A stretch of 6,651 nucleotides of DNA from an uncultured cyanobacterium (GCA_947073895.1 CAMTNN010000085.1:1-6651); one strand, 5' to 3'. Positions 1-4,398 are shown, numbered from the stretch's first letter. Notes: generated by a model from the letters alone, not told the origin. Program-made: numbers and translations.

Positions 1-58
1 AATCCGCATCCTTATATCCATCAAACCGATAGTATATGGAATATATTCATTACACTAC
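1..58 (-). promoter_or_regulatory. Expression platform of the lysine riboswitch, running off the window edge
   Basis: On the minus strand this is the leader immediately after the riboswitch aptamer. It contains an inverted repeat, ATATTCCAT (44-36) against ATGGATAT (21-14), with one bulged T and a 14-nt loop, directly followed by AAGGAT (13-8), which resembles a ribosome binding site. No run of T follows the hairpin, so transcription termination is not evident here and control at translation initiation is the better guess. CTATCG, the 3' strand of aptamer stem P1 (63-58), occurs again at 32-27 and could compete for the same partner. The regulated gene must begin at or beyond base 1 and cannot be named from here; lysine synthesis or uptake is the usual class of target. 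Confidence 0.45.
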
Positions 59-214
59 GATAGCGCTCCACTCTTGTGACAGTCCGCAGCATATTCTGCA
101 TACGTCCCAGAAACGATATATGGGGGATAACGTCTCTTCGGCGGCTTCCCCTTTCCCCGGAAACAGCCGCCCCGACTGTCGTTTCCGGATACTGATGAAA
201 TCCGCGCCTCTATC
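59..214 (-). ncRNA. Lysine riboswitch (L-box) aptamer
   Basis: Read on the minus strand, the RNA has all five helices and the conserved core of the L-box, which binds free lysine and represses lysine synthesis or transport genes. P1 is GATAG (214-210) with CTATC (63-59), followed by the conserved AGAGGCGCG. P2 carries an ATCAGTA segment like the family's loop-turn AGAGTA. P2b is a perfect 8-bp helix, CCGGAAAC (188-181) with GTTTCCGG (164-157). Then come GGAAAGGGGAAGCCGCC (156-140) and GAAG (139-136). P3 is AGACG (135-131) with CGTTT (115-111). P4 (about 103-82) has a GCAG/CTGC tip, and P5 is TCAC/GTGG (79-68) around AAGA. The GGGG in loop 2 (173-170) can pair with the CCCCC of loop 3 (126-122), the known L2-L3 kissing contact. 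The aptamer looks complete. It faces away from lysA at 4405 and cannot regulate it in cis. Confidence 0.93.
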
Positions 215-238
215 AAGCTTCATTATTCATATAGTACA

Positions 239-267
239 TTTTTACCACTTCTTAAGACAAATGTCAA
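239..267 (-). promoter_or_regulatory. Possible promoter of the lysine riboswitch transcript
   Basis: On the minus strand a perfect -35 hexamer TTGACA (267-262) is followed after 17 nt by TAAAAA (244-239), a 4/6 match to the -10 consensus. The predicted start near 232 is about 18 nt before P1 of the riboswitch. The -35 box lies inside the last codons of the broken gltX frame. Other weak -10 candidates are TACTAT (236-231) and AATAAT (227-222), both without a good -35. The assignment rests on the hexamers and the need for a riboswitch promoter. Confidence 0.3.
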
Positions 268-1507
268 CAAAAGTTTTCAAAACATCTTGAGAAACTTCAG
301 TTTCTAATGTTTCTTTTGCTTTCTCGTCCAATTCAACACCTTCACCAAAGAAATAAGGAACGGCATCAGTGATATCTGACAATAATGTTAACGGTTCGTA
401 AGTTATTTCAACCATACGAGTGTATTGCTCGTCAGTCAATTCAGTCAAATCATATTTTGTCAAATACGGTTTCCATCTTTCTTTCAATTCGTGAATTCAA
501 ACCATTTTGATATAATGGCTGTTCATCCATTTTAACTTATCGTATTCAAAGATAGAGTTAGAAGATGAAATTTCACCGATTCTGAAATCTTCAGCAATCT
601 TTTCAACAGGTTTAATCTCTTCACCGTCGGAAGGAGCCCAGCCTAACAATGCTACAAAGTTGATAAGAGCGTCTGTTAAGTAACCTTGTTTAACAAAATC
701 GCTTACAGCAGTTGCGCCGTGACGTTTTGATAATTTACTTCTGTCAGGTGCAAGAATCATACCTAAGTGACCGAATCTTGGAACTTCAAATCCTAAAGCT
801 TCAAAGATAAGGATTTGTTTGTAAGTGTTAGAAATATGATCTTCACCTCTGATTACGTGAGAAATCTTCATTAGCGCGTCATCGATAACAACAGCATAGT
901 TGTATGTTGGCGCACCGTTTGATTTCATTATTACAAAGTCGCCGATAAGGTTTGTATCAACGTGAAGTTTGCCTTTTACAAGGTCTTCGAATTCTAATAT
1001 TGAAGAATCATGGAATGCTTTTTGAGCTTTTGCTACGTTAAATCTGATAGCAGGTTTTCTTCCTTCTGCTCTAAGCTTAGCTTTTTCTTCTTCTGTTAAG
1101 TTTTCGCATTTTCTAGAGTAAACGTAAGCTTTTTTATTAGCTGTTGCTTCTTCTTTTTCTGCTTCAAGTTCTTCCGGTGTGCAGAAACATTCGTAAGCAA
1201 AACCTTTATCGAGTAGTTCTTGAATATATTTTGGATAAATATCGAATCTTTCTGATTGTGTGTAAGGGCCGTATTCTCCGCCTACATCCGGGCCTTCATC
1301 CCAGTTAAGTCCTAGGGCTTTCAATGAGTCAAAAATATTATCAACATATTCCTGGCTTGTTCTATCTGCATCGGTATCTTCGATTCTTAAAATAAATTTA
1401 CCGTTATTTTTTTTAGCAAACAAATAATTGAATAAAGCTGTCCTTGCTGTACCAACATGGAGGTTTCCGCTTGGTGAAGGTGCTATTCTTACTCTAACTT
1501 CTGTCAT
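242..1507 (-). pseudogene. gltX: Glutamyl-tRNA synthetase, interrupted by an in-frame TGA and truncated at the C terminus
   Basis: Class I aminoacyl-tRNA synthetase that charges tRNA-Glu (and tRNA-Gln in organisms using the transamidation route) in the cytoplasm. The frame starts at ATG 1507 behind AAAGGG and shows the HIGH-type motif HVGT (residues 17-20), RIEDTDADRT (41-50), a zinc-type CFC (107-109) with C134, VIRGEDHISN (218-227) and the KMSKS-type KLSKR (258-262). The catalytic domain is therefore intact. At 499-497, codon 337, a TGA interrupts the frame just after HYIKMV. The same frame then continues without a shift through IHELKERWKPYLTKYD to a TAA at 244-242. The whole would be 421 residues, whereas the family is usually about 470-490, so roughly 60 C-terminal residues of the anticodon-binding part are missing. 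Homology stops near FVDIC, right before the riboswitch region. It may be a decayed second copy, a real mutation in a living gene, or a sequence or assembly error. The gltX identity is secure; the pseudogene status is less so. Confidence 0.85.
497..499 (-). other. In-frame TGA inside gltX
   Basis: The codons read AAA ATG GTT TGA ATT CAC GAA TTG AAA. Both sides are the same frame and both sides are GltX sequence, so this is a single stop codon and not a frameshift. In GluRS proteins this position, in the linker after the HYI motif, is usually a small or polar residue, so TCA to TGA or GGA to TGA would be one-base changes. The stretch from 485 to 502 also contains an EcoRI-type GAATTC. Confidence 0.9.
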
Positions 1508-1545
1508 AGTTTAATCCCTTTCTATTTATAACGAAATTATTGCTC

Positions 1546-1653
1546 AAAAGGGGGTAAATGTAAAGGGTATTTCCAACGATAATCTACTCCACCTGTTGAA
1601 AAAGGGGGTAAATGTAAAGGGGAGGCTCGACGATAGTCTATCTCACTTATATT
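1546..1653. repeat. Two tandem 54-bp units, each opening with an identical 22-bp core
   Basis: The 22 bases at 1546-1567 recur exactly at 1600-1621; the core begins AAAAGGGGGTAAATG and ends TAAAGGG. The period is 54 bp. The remainder of the two units is partly conserved (CGATAxTCTA at 1577-1586 and 1631-1640, then CAC). The second unit holds a perfect GATAG-T-CTATC palindrome at 1632-1642 that is degraded in the first. A related sequence lies inverted at the end of the ykgJ-like gene (1647-1667). The gap contains no credible reading frame. Confidence 0.75.
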
Positions 1654-1667
1654 TACCCCTTTTTCTT
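1599..1667 (-). terminator. Long inverted repeat after the YkgJ-like gene, probable terminator
   Basis: On the minus strand GAAAAAGGGGTAAATATAA (1666-1648), which includes the stop codon of the cysteine-cluster gene, can pair with TTACATTTACCCCCTTTTTC (1617-1598), giving a stem of about 18 bp with one bulge and one mismatch and ending in TTTTT. This would end the 3259-3615/TPR/YkgJ transcript before gltX. The second 22-bp core at 1546-1567 supplies an alternative 3' arm ending in TTTT. Because the T run belongs to the stem, the element is not a textbook terminator. Confidence 0.45.
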
Positions 1668-2063
1668 TGAAATTTTTTCAAAAACTTCTTCAAACGATTC
1701 AATCGGCTCAAGTCTGTATCCGCAATGCTCAGCCAGAGTACCGCCCATTGCAAATAGTTCTTCCTGCGGATATCTTCTGCAAATTCCGGGGCGCTTTTTG
1801 TGGATTTTACATTTGTTTGTTTCTTTGTCTAAATTCGTGCATTCAAATACAAGTCCTGTTTCGTCTTTGTCTATGATTTTTAAGTAAGTATAAAACGGAT
1901 GGAGTTTTTGTAATTTTGCAAATTCTTCTTCTGTTTTTATTACGCCTTTGTGTTTTACGTAGATTTTTCTGCAGCATCTTCCGCAACCGAGACAGTGTCC
2001 GACTCGGTAGTATTTCTTTTTCAGAATATGCAGATAAAAAAACTTTTTTAATTTCTTAAACAT
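1653..2063 (-). CDS. YkgJ-family cysteine-cluster protein (putative metal-binding)
   Basis: The 136-residue product has the CxxCxxCC signature of the UPF0153/YkgJ family at C24, C27, C30 and C31, followed by C75, C85 (in CKIHKKRPGICRRYP), C95 and C114. This is the family's usual eight-cysteine pattern, thought to bind zinc or an iron-sulfur cluster; the biochemical role is unknown. The N terminus (MFKKLKKFFYLHILKKKYYR) is strongly basic with aromatic residues and is neither a clear signal peptide nor a membrane span. The ATG at 2063 overlaps the end of the TPR gene by 8 nt, so the two are probably translated together. I see no strong ribosome binding site of its own, which fits coupling. The stop TAA is embedded in the long inverted repeat that follows. 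The family call is firm, the function unknown. Confidence 0.85.
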   Translation of the reverse strand: MFKKLKKFFYLHILKKKYYRVGHCLGCGRCCRKIYVKHKGVIKTEEEFAKLQKLHPFYTYLKIIDKDETGLVFECTNLDKETNKCKIHKKRPGICRRYPQEELFAMGGTLAEHCGYRLEPIESFEEVFEKISKKKG

Positions 2064-3240
2064 TTACTATTCTTGATTTTGCTAATCTATATTCCGGTGA
2101 ATTTTCCTGAGTTAAAACCATAATTTTGGAAAAATATTTGTTTGCCTGTCTGTGGTCTCCGTTTGAGTAACAATAAGCGCCTTTTTCAAAACATGATTTT
2201 ACAATTCTTTCTTCAGGGTTTATAAATGATTTTAGCTCATATACAATACTGCTGTAATCAATGTTTCCGGATTTGTTCATAATTAAGCAGTTTTCGTACT
2301 CAAACAGAGCGAAGTGGTAGTTGTTGTAGTTGTAATATTTTTCTGCCCATTCGCGATGCCCGTCAATGCTTAGTTTATCAAAGCTTTCTTCAAGCGGTTT
2401 GATAGTTTGAATAATTTCTAAATACACTTTTTGATTGCTCATTACAAGTGGAAGAACTCTTTTCATAACACAATATGCGCCTGTGAAATCTCCTAAGTTT
2501 ATCATAACATTGGACAGCAACTCAAGTGTGTCAAGTGATTTGTTATCAATGCAGTATGCTTGTTTAAGGTACATTGAAGCTTTTAGGTATTCTTTTTTTT
2601 CAAAATAAAGTTTTCCCAGCTGGTAGTTTGTATCAAAATTCAACGGATAATTTTTTATTGCAACTTCCAGAGCTTGTATGGCGGTATCTCTATCTAGTGC
2701 TGAATTTGCGCGTTGTGCTTTTTGATAAAATTCACTGTTGTATTTTTTGAATTCTTCGATTGTTTTTTTTATTTCCAAATAATATGGTGAAGTTTTATTT
2801 TTTGCGTATTTCAGGTATTTTTCATAAAAGAAAATTGACTGAAATTTCATATCTTTGGAAAAATATGATGTTGCAAGATTCAGGCACACAGCTTCGTCGT
2901 CAGGTTTGAATGAAAATGCCAGAGCCCAGTTTTCAATAGCTTTTTCAATATTGTCGCGTTTGTGAAAAATATTTCCTAAAAAACTGTATGATGGATTTTT
3001 ACGCTGTTCCAGAGCAACTGAGCGGGTAAAGTAAAGTTCGGCATTATCAATGTCATTTAATTTGTAGTAGCATCGTCCGATTTCATAATAAAGTTTGTAC
3101 GAGTAACTTGTGTTTACCATATCAAGGTAGAGTCTCAAAGCACCGGTGTAGTTTCCAGCAATATACAGTGCTTTTGCAGTCTCCATCTTCTTATCTTCTA
3201 TGTCGGAATTATCCTGAATATAATAATCAGAATTTGCCAT
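2056..3240 (-). CDS. Tetratricopeptide-repeat protein
   Basis: A 394-residue protein made almost wholly of TPR-like helix pairs, about residues 18-45, 48-80, 84-113, 116-146, 182-201, 204-235, 238-267 and around 345-380. Recognisable repeat cores include YYEIGRCYYKLNDIDNAELY (51-70), YQLGKLYFEKKEYLKASMYL (206-225) and CYSNGDHRQANKYF (near 358-371). Such arrays act as scaffolds for protein-protein contacts. There is no signal peptide or membrane segment, so it is probably cytoplasmic, and no catalytic domain is visible. It starts 18 nt after the stop of the upstream small gene and overlaps the YkgJ-type gene by 8 nt, so the three form one operon. No clear ribosome binding site precedes ATG 3240; the spacer instead contains an AGCTGT/ACAGCT inverted repeat. 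The binding partners cannot be inferred. Confidence 0.85.
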   Translation of the reverse strand: MANSDYYIQDNSDIEDKKMETAKALYIAGNYTGALRLYLDMVNTSYSYKLYYEIGRCYYKLNDIDNAELYFTRSVALEQRKNPSYSFLGNIFHKRDNIEKAIENWALAFSFKPDDEAVCLNLATSYFSKDMKFQSIFFYEKYLKYAKNKTSPYYLEIKKTIEEFKKYNSEFYQKAQRANSALDRDTAIQALEVAIKNYPLNFDTNYQLGKLYFEKKEYLKASMYLKQAYCIDNKSLDTLELLSNVMINLGDFTGAYCVMKRVLPLVMSNQKVYLEIIQTIKPLEESFDKLSIDGHREWAEKYYNYNNYHFALFEYENCLIMNKSGNIDYSSIVYELKSFINPEERIVKSCFEKGAYCYSNGDHRQANKYFSKIMVLTQENSPEYRLAKSRIVNV

Positions 3241-3266
3241 AGCTGTATTCTAGCATATTTACAGCT
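3241..3266 (-). promoter_or_regulatory. Inverted repeat at the start of the TPR gene
   Basis: AGCTGT (3241-3246) and ACAGCT (3261-3266) are perfect reverse complements with a 14-nt loop. In the minus-strand mRNA the hairpin would span the end of the upstream gene and stop directly before the TPR ATG, where a Shine-Dalgarno sequence would be expected but is not evident. It may influence TPR translation; the stem is short and chance is possible. Confidence 0.25.
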
Positions 3267-3615
3267 CTAAATCATCCCAAAGTTTAGAATTTGTTACAAG
3301 TTGTGACAGAACATCATCTTCAAATACATCAACAACACCGTCTTTGAATAATTCTTTCATTTTTTCAATGTGAGAAAAGTCCTCGGAATCGCTCATTGCG
3401 ATTTTATTAAACTTGTTGATGTCTAAATCTTTTTGGAAAAGCTCGAGTGCGTTAGCGGAAATCTCTGTTTTGTCAACATATGGATTCATACTCTTGTTGA
3501 AGAGCGATTTGTTCATATTGGCTTTAACAGAAGCCAAGTTGATTATGTTGCTCTGTTTTTCAAGCTGAGAGTTGTATAAAAAATCTTTGTTGTTGTCGTT
3601 AATGTTGTTGAACAT
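3259..3615 (-). CDS. Small hypothetical protein with an FlgM-like layout
   Basis: The 118-residue protein begins with an Asn-rich, probably disordered segment (MFNNINDNNKDFLYN). It then has NPYVDKTEISANALELFQKD (44-63) and IEKMKELFKDGVVDVFEDDV (83-102). This order, a flexible N terminus, a DKxEIS-A-EL segment and a C-terminal helix with an IxxMKxxxxxGxxxV pattern, resembles FlgM, the anti-sigma-28 factor of flagellar gene control, but the match is by eye and weak. Length is near the FlgM range (about 90-110). It is the first gene of an operon with the TPR and YkgJ-type genes, none of which is flagellar by itself. ATG 3615 is preceded by GGGGAGATTAGGG and a strong promoter at 3652-3680. It could equally be a lineage-specific protein. 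Confidence 0.6.
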   Translation of the reverse strand: MFNNINDNNKDFLYNSQLEKQSNIINLASVKANMNKSLFNKSMNPYVDKTEISANALELFQKDLDINKFNKIAMSDSEDFSHIEKMKELFKDGVVDVFEDDVLSQLVTNSKLWDDLEL

Positions 3616-3651
3616 GAGACCCTAATCTCCCCAGTTATCCTCACTATCATT

Positions 3652-3680
3652 ATTATATATTTTTTGTCTTTTGTTATCAA
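3652..3680 (-). promoter_or_regulatory. Sigma70-type promoter of the 3259-3615/TPR/YkgJ operon
   Basis: On the minus strand TTGATA (3680-3675; 5/6 to consensus) is followed by exactly 17 nt and a perfect TATAAT (3657-3652). The predicted start is near 3645, leaving a leader of about 30 nt that contains GGGGAG before ATG 3615. Spacing and hexamers make this one of the two best promoters in the window. Confidence 0.75.
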
Positions 3681-3727
3681 CTGTTTGAAGGATATTTGGT
3701 GAATGTTATTCTTCATAACAGAAGAAA

Positions 3728-3759
3728 CGCTATGGCTTATCTTAGTGATAATCATAGCG
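3728..3759 (-). terminator. Strong hairpin with a T-rich tail on the minus strand
   Basis: The arms CGCTATG (3728-3734) and CATAGCG (3753-3759) enclose an inner helix TTATC (3737-3741) with GATAA (3747-3751), giving 12 base pairs with a small internal loop and a TTAGT loop. On the minus strand the 3' arm is followed by TTTCTTCTGTT (3727-3717), an imperfect U-tract. On the plus strand the arm is followed by CTAAAAATC, which does not fit termination. Confidence 0.45.
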
Positions 3760-3787
3760 CTAAAAATCATCTTGTAGGGAAGTTAAG

Positions 3788-3822
3788 AAAGGTTCTAAGA
3801 TTTCGAGGCTCTTAGAGCCTTT
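3788..3822. terminator. 13-bp hairpin downstream of the RHH gene, possible terminator or RNA structure
   Basis: AAAGGTTCTAAGA (3788-3800) pairs with TCTTAGAGCCTTT (3810-3822) around a 9-nt loop. In a plus-strand RNA the only imperfection is a G-U pair; in a minus-strand RNA it is a C-A mismatch. T-rich sequence flanks both sides (TTTTCCCTGTTT to the right; TTTCTTAACTT on the minus strand to the left), so it could end the minus-strand RHH transcript. No plus-strand gene reads into it. Confidence 0.35.
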
Positions 3823-3833
3823 TCCCTGTTTAT

Positions 3834-3862
3834 ATTATTTACGATGTTAGTATATTTGTCAA
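3834..3862 (-). promoter_or_regulatory. Strong promoter just after the RHH stop codon
   Basis: On the minus strand a perfect TTGACA (3862-3857) lies 2 nt after the stop of the RHH gene, followed by 17 nt and AATAAT (3839-3834; 5/6). The predicted start is near 3827. No protein-coding frame follows for about 210 nt, and the next operon has its own promoter at 3652-3680. This promoter therefore points to a non-coding transcript. Confidence 0.6.
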
Positions 3863-3864
3863 GG

Positions 3865-4023
3865 TTATTCTTCAAGATGTTTAAGTGCATATTCGCAACA
3901 TTGAACAACAAGCTTGTTAAGAGAAACGCCTTTATCCTTAGCTACTTGTTGCATTTGTTGAACAAGTTCGGCAGGTATTCTAAATGTTTTGTTAATCATT
4001 TCTGGTTTTTCAATTTTAAACAT
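3865..4023 (-). CDS. Small ribbon-helix-helix (Arc/CopG-type) DNA-binding protein
   Basis: A 52-residue protein translated from the minus strand starts at ATG 4023, with AAGGA 8 nt upstream, and ends at TAA 3867-3865. After a short head (MFKIEKPEM) comes NKTFRIPAELVQQMQQVAKD (residues 11-30) and then KGVSLNKLVVQCCEYALKHL (31-50). This is the RHH pattern: one beta strand with alternating polar contacts (NKTFRI), helix A, a G-[VI]-S turn, and helix B (LNKLVVQCCEYAL). RHH proteins bind DNA as dimers, placing the paired strands in the major groove. The upstream gap has two inverted repeats of one design, one over this gene's TATAAT box, so autorepression is likely. The neighbouring gene is transcribed divergently. 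There is no toxin-like partner on the same strand. Length and fold pattern make the family call strong; regulon and signal are unknown. Confidence 0.85.
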   Translation of the reverse strand: MFKIEKPEMINKTFRIPAELVQQMQQVAKDKGVSLNKLVVQCCEYALKHLEE

Positions 4024-4034
4024 TTTGCATTTCC

Positions 4035-4056
4035 TTCACTTATTATATTAAGTGCA
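4035..4056. promoter_or_regulatory. Operator-like inverted repeat 1 over the RHH gene promoter
   Basis: TTCACTT (4035-4041), 8 nt (ATTATATT), AAGTGCA (4050-4056): one mismatch from perfect symmetry. The spacer contains, on the minus strand, the perfect -10 hexamer TATAAT (4047-4042) of the RHH gene. A protein bound here would block that promoter. The -35 region is poor, as is common where a regulator helps set the level. Confidence 0.6.
4042..4047 (-). promoter_or_regulatory. -10 box of the RHH regulator gene
   Basis: A perfect TATAAT reads 4047-4042 on the minus strand, giving a start near 4035 and a short leader of about 12 nt before ATG 4023, with AAGGA at 4036-4032 near its 5' end. No good -35 hexamer lies 16-18 nt upstream. 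Confidence 0.45.
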
Positions 4057-4083
4057 TTTTGAATAAAATAATATACGCCATAA

Positions 4084-4107
4084 TTGCACTTGATTTTATA
4101 AGTGCAA
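4084..4107. promoter_or_regulatory. Operator-like perfect inverted repeat 2 over the plus-strand promoter
   Basis: TTGCACTT (4084-4091), 8 nt (GATTTTAT), AAGTGCAA (4100-4107): a perfect 8-bp inverted repeat with the same half-site and spacer length as the repeat at 4035-4056. The two centres are 50 bp apart, close to five helical turns. It overlaps the -35 and spacer of the promoter for the gene at 4126. The neighbouring RHH protein is the natural candidate to bind. Confidence 0.65.
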
Positions 4108-4119
4108 GTGTGTTAAAAT
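4090..4119 (+). promoter_or_regulatory. Promoter of the 4126-4362 gene, predicting a leaderless mRNA
   Basis: TTGATT (4090-4095; 4/6), 18 nt, TAAAAT (4114-4119; 5/6). A start 7 nt after the -10 box falls on A4126, the first base of the ATG. No Shine-Dalgarno sequence lies upstream of that ATG. The promoter is covered by the second inverted repeat. Confidence 0.5.
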
Positions 4120-4125
4120 AAACAT

Positions 4126-4362
4126 ATGGATAACGAACAAATCAAAAACTATTTTACAGATATTCAGGAAGTTTCCGCTAAACTTTTGGGCTTGCGTTGT
4201 ATTTTAGAAGTCCTTAGTGTATATTGCGATGTACAGGCTGAGAATGATGAGGTTAGTAATATTGCAATGGTTGTTGACCGGATTAAAGATGAGGTTGATT
4301 CAATAAAAAATGAATTTGAGGCGATTACTGACGAAGCAATTTCTAATCTTCTCCCCTTGTAA
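4126..4362 (+). CDS. Small acidic helical protein of unknown function
   Basis: The 78-residue product is predicted by eye to be almost all helical and is acidic (many D and E, few K and R), with a heptad-like stretch VVDRIKDEVDSIKNEFEAIT (49-68) that suggests a coiled coil. It has no signal peptide, membrane span or known motif, and I do not recognise a family. It is divergent from the RHH gene and shares its operator-bearing gap, so it is probably under that regulator. It stops 42 nt before lysA on the same strand, and lysA has its own strong ribosome binding site, so co-transcription with lysA-cdaA is possible. The start ATG 4126 lies at the predicted transcription start and lacks a Shine-Dalgarno sequence; no alternative ATG occurs near the start of the frame. 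It could be a partner or anti-regulator protein, but nothing proves this. Confidence 0.7.
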   Translation: MDNEQIKNYFTDIQEVSAKLLGLRCILEVLSVYCDVQAENDEVSNIAMVVDRIKDEVDSIKNEFEAITDEAISNLLPL

Positions 4363-4368
4363 CTCTCT

Positions 4369-4398
4369 CCCTTTTTTGTTAAAATATCCCTAAAAGGG
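4369..4398 (+). promoter_or_regulatory. Inverted repeat that could cover the lysA ribosome binding site
   Basis: CCCTTTT (4369-4375) can pair with AAAAGGG (4392-4398), part of the GGGGG (4396-4400) in front of lysA ATG 4405. The loop contains TTAAAATAT, a -10-like sequence for a possible lysA promoter. The upstream CCCCTT (4353-4358) is a second possible partner. It may lower lysA translation; no lysine-aptamer structure is present here. Confidence 0.3.

Larger units (their letters stand above)
3718..3827 (-). ncRNA. Candidate small RNA between the RHH gene and the TPR operon promoter
   Basis: A strong promoter at 3834-3862 predicts a minus-strand start near 3827. The following 110 nt contain no credible reading frame but two hairpins. 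The first (3788-3822) pairs two 13-nt arms around a 9-nt loop, with one C-A mismatch on this strand. The alternative palindrome AGGCTCT-T-AGAGCCT (3806-3820) shares its arm, and GGGAA/TTCCC (3777-3781 and 3822-3826) closes the base. The second (3728-3759) has CGCTATG/CATAGCG, then TTATC/GATAA, and a 5-nt loop, and is followed on the minus strand by TTTCTTCTGTT, a terminator-like tail. I do not recognise a known RNA family. It could instead be a leader plus terminators of the RHH transcript. Confidence 0.35.

Noticed and set aside
140..188. Apparent H-type pseudoknot from GGCGGCT/AGCCGCC (140-146, 165-171) interlocked with CCGGAAAC/GTTTCCGG (157-164, 181-188)
   Set aside because: The second stem is P2b of the lysine riboswitch. 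The first pairs riboswitch loop 2 with a strand of P2 and would destroy the conserved fold, so it is probably incidental.
1..241. Search for the missing gltX C-terminal end in other minus-strand frames
   Set aside because: No frame shows the expected GluRS ending, and the region is occupied by the riboswitch.
36..290. Plus-strand open frame of 84 codons
   Set aside because: It lies antisense to the riboswitch and the gltX end, has no ribosome binding site and shows no protein-like pattern.
1525..1530. TATAAA as a -10 box for gltX
   Set aside because: No -35 hexamer at a proper distance, and the predicted start would fall within the ribosome binding site.
1546..1621. Two identical 22-bp repeats with 32 nt between them, CRISPR-like at first sight
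   Set aside because: Only two copies, the interval resembles the sequence after the second copy, and no cas gene is near; better explained as a tandem 54-bp duplication.
3543..3770. Minus-strand open frame of 75 codons
   Set aside because: It runs through a hairpin, a promoter and the start of the next gene in another frame; composition is not protein-like.
3883..3889. A further AAGTGCA half-site inside the RHH coding region
   Set aside because: A single 7-bp match is expected about once by chance in a window of this size and it has no inverted partner.
3844..4062. Plus-strand open frame of 72 codons
   Set aside because: It is the antisense shadow of the RHH gene and reads through its operator.
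3865..4362. RHH gene and its neighbour as a type II toxin-antitoxin pair
   Set aside because: The genes are divergent and not in one operon, and the 78-residue protein has no RelE, HicA, MazF or PIN-like features.
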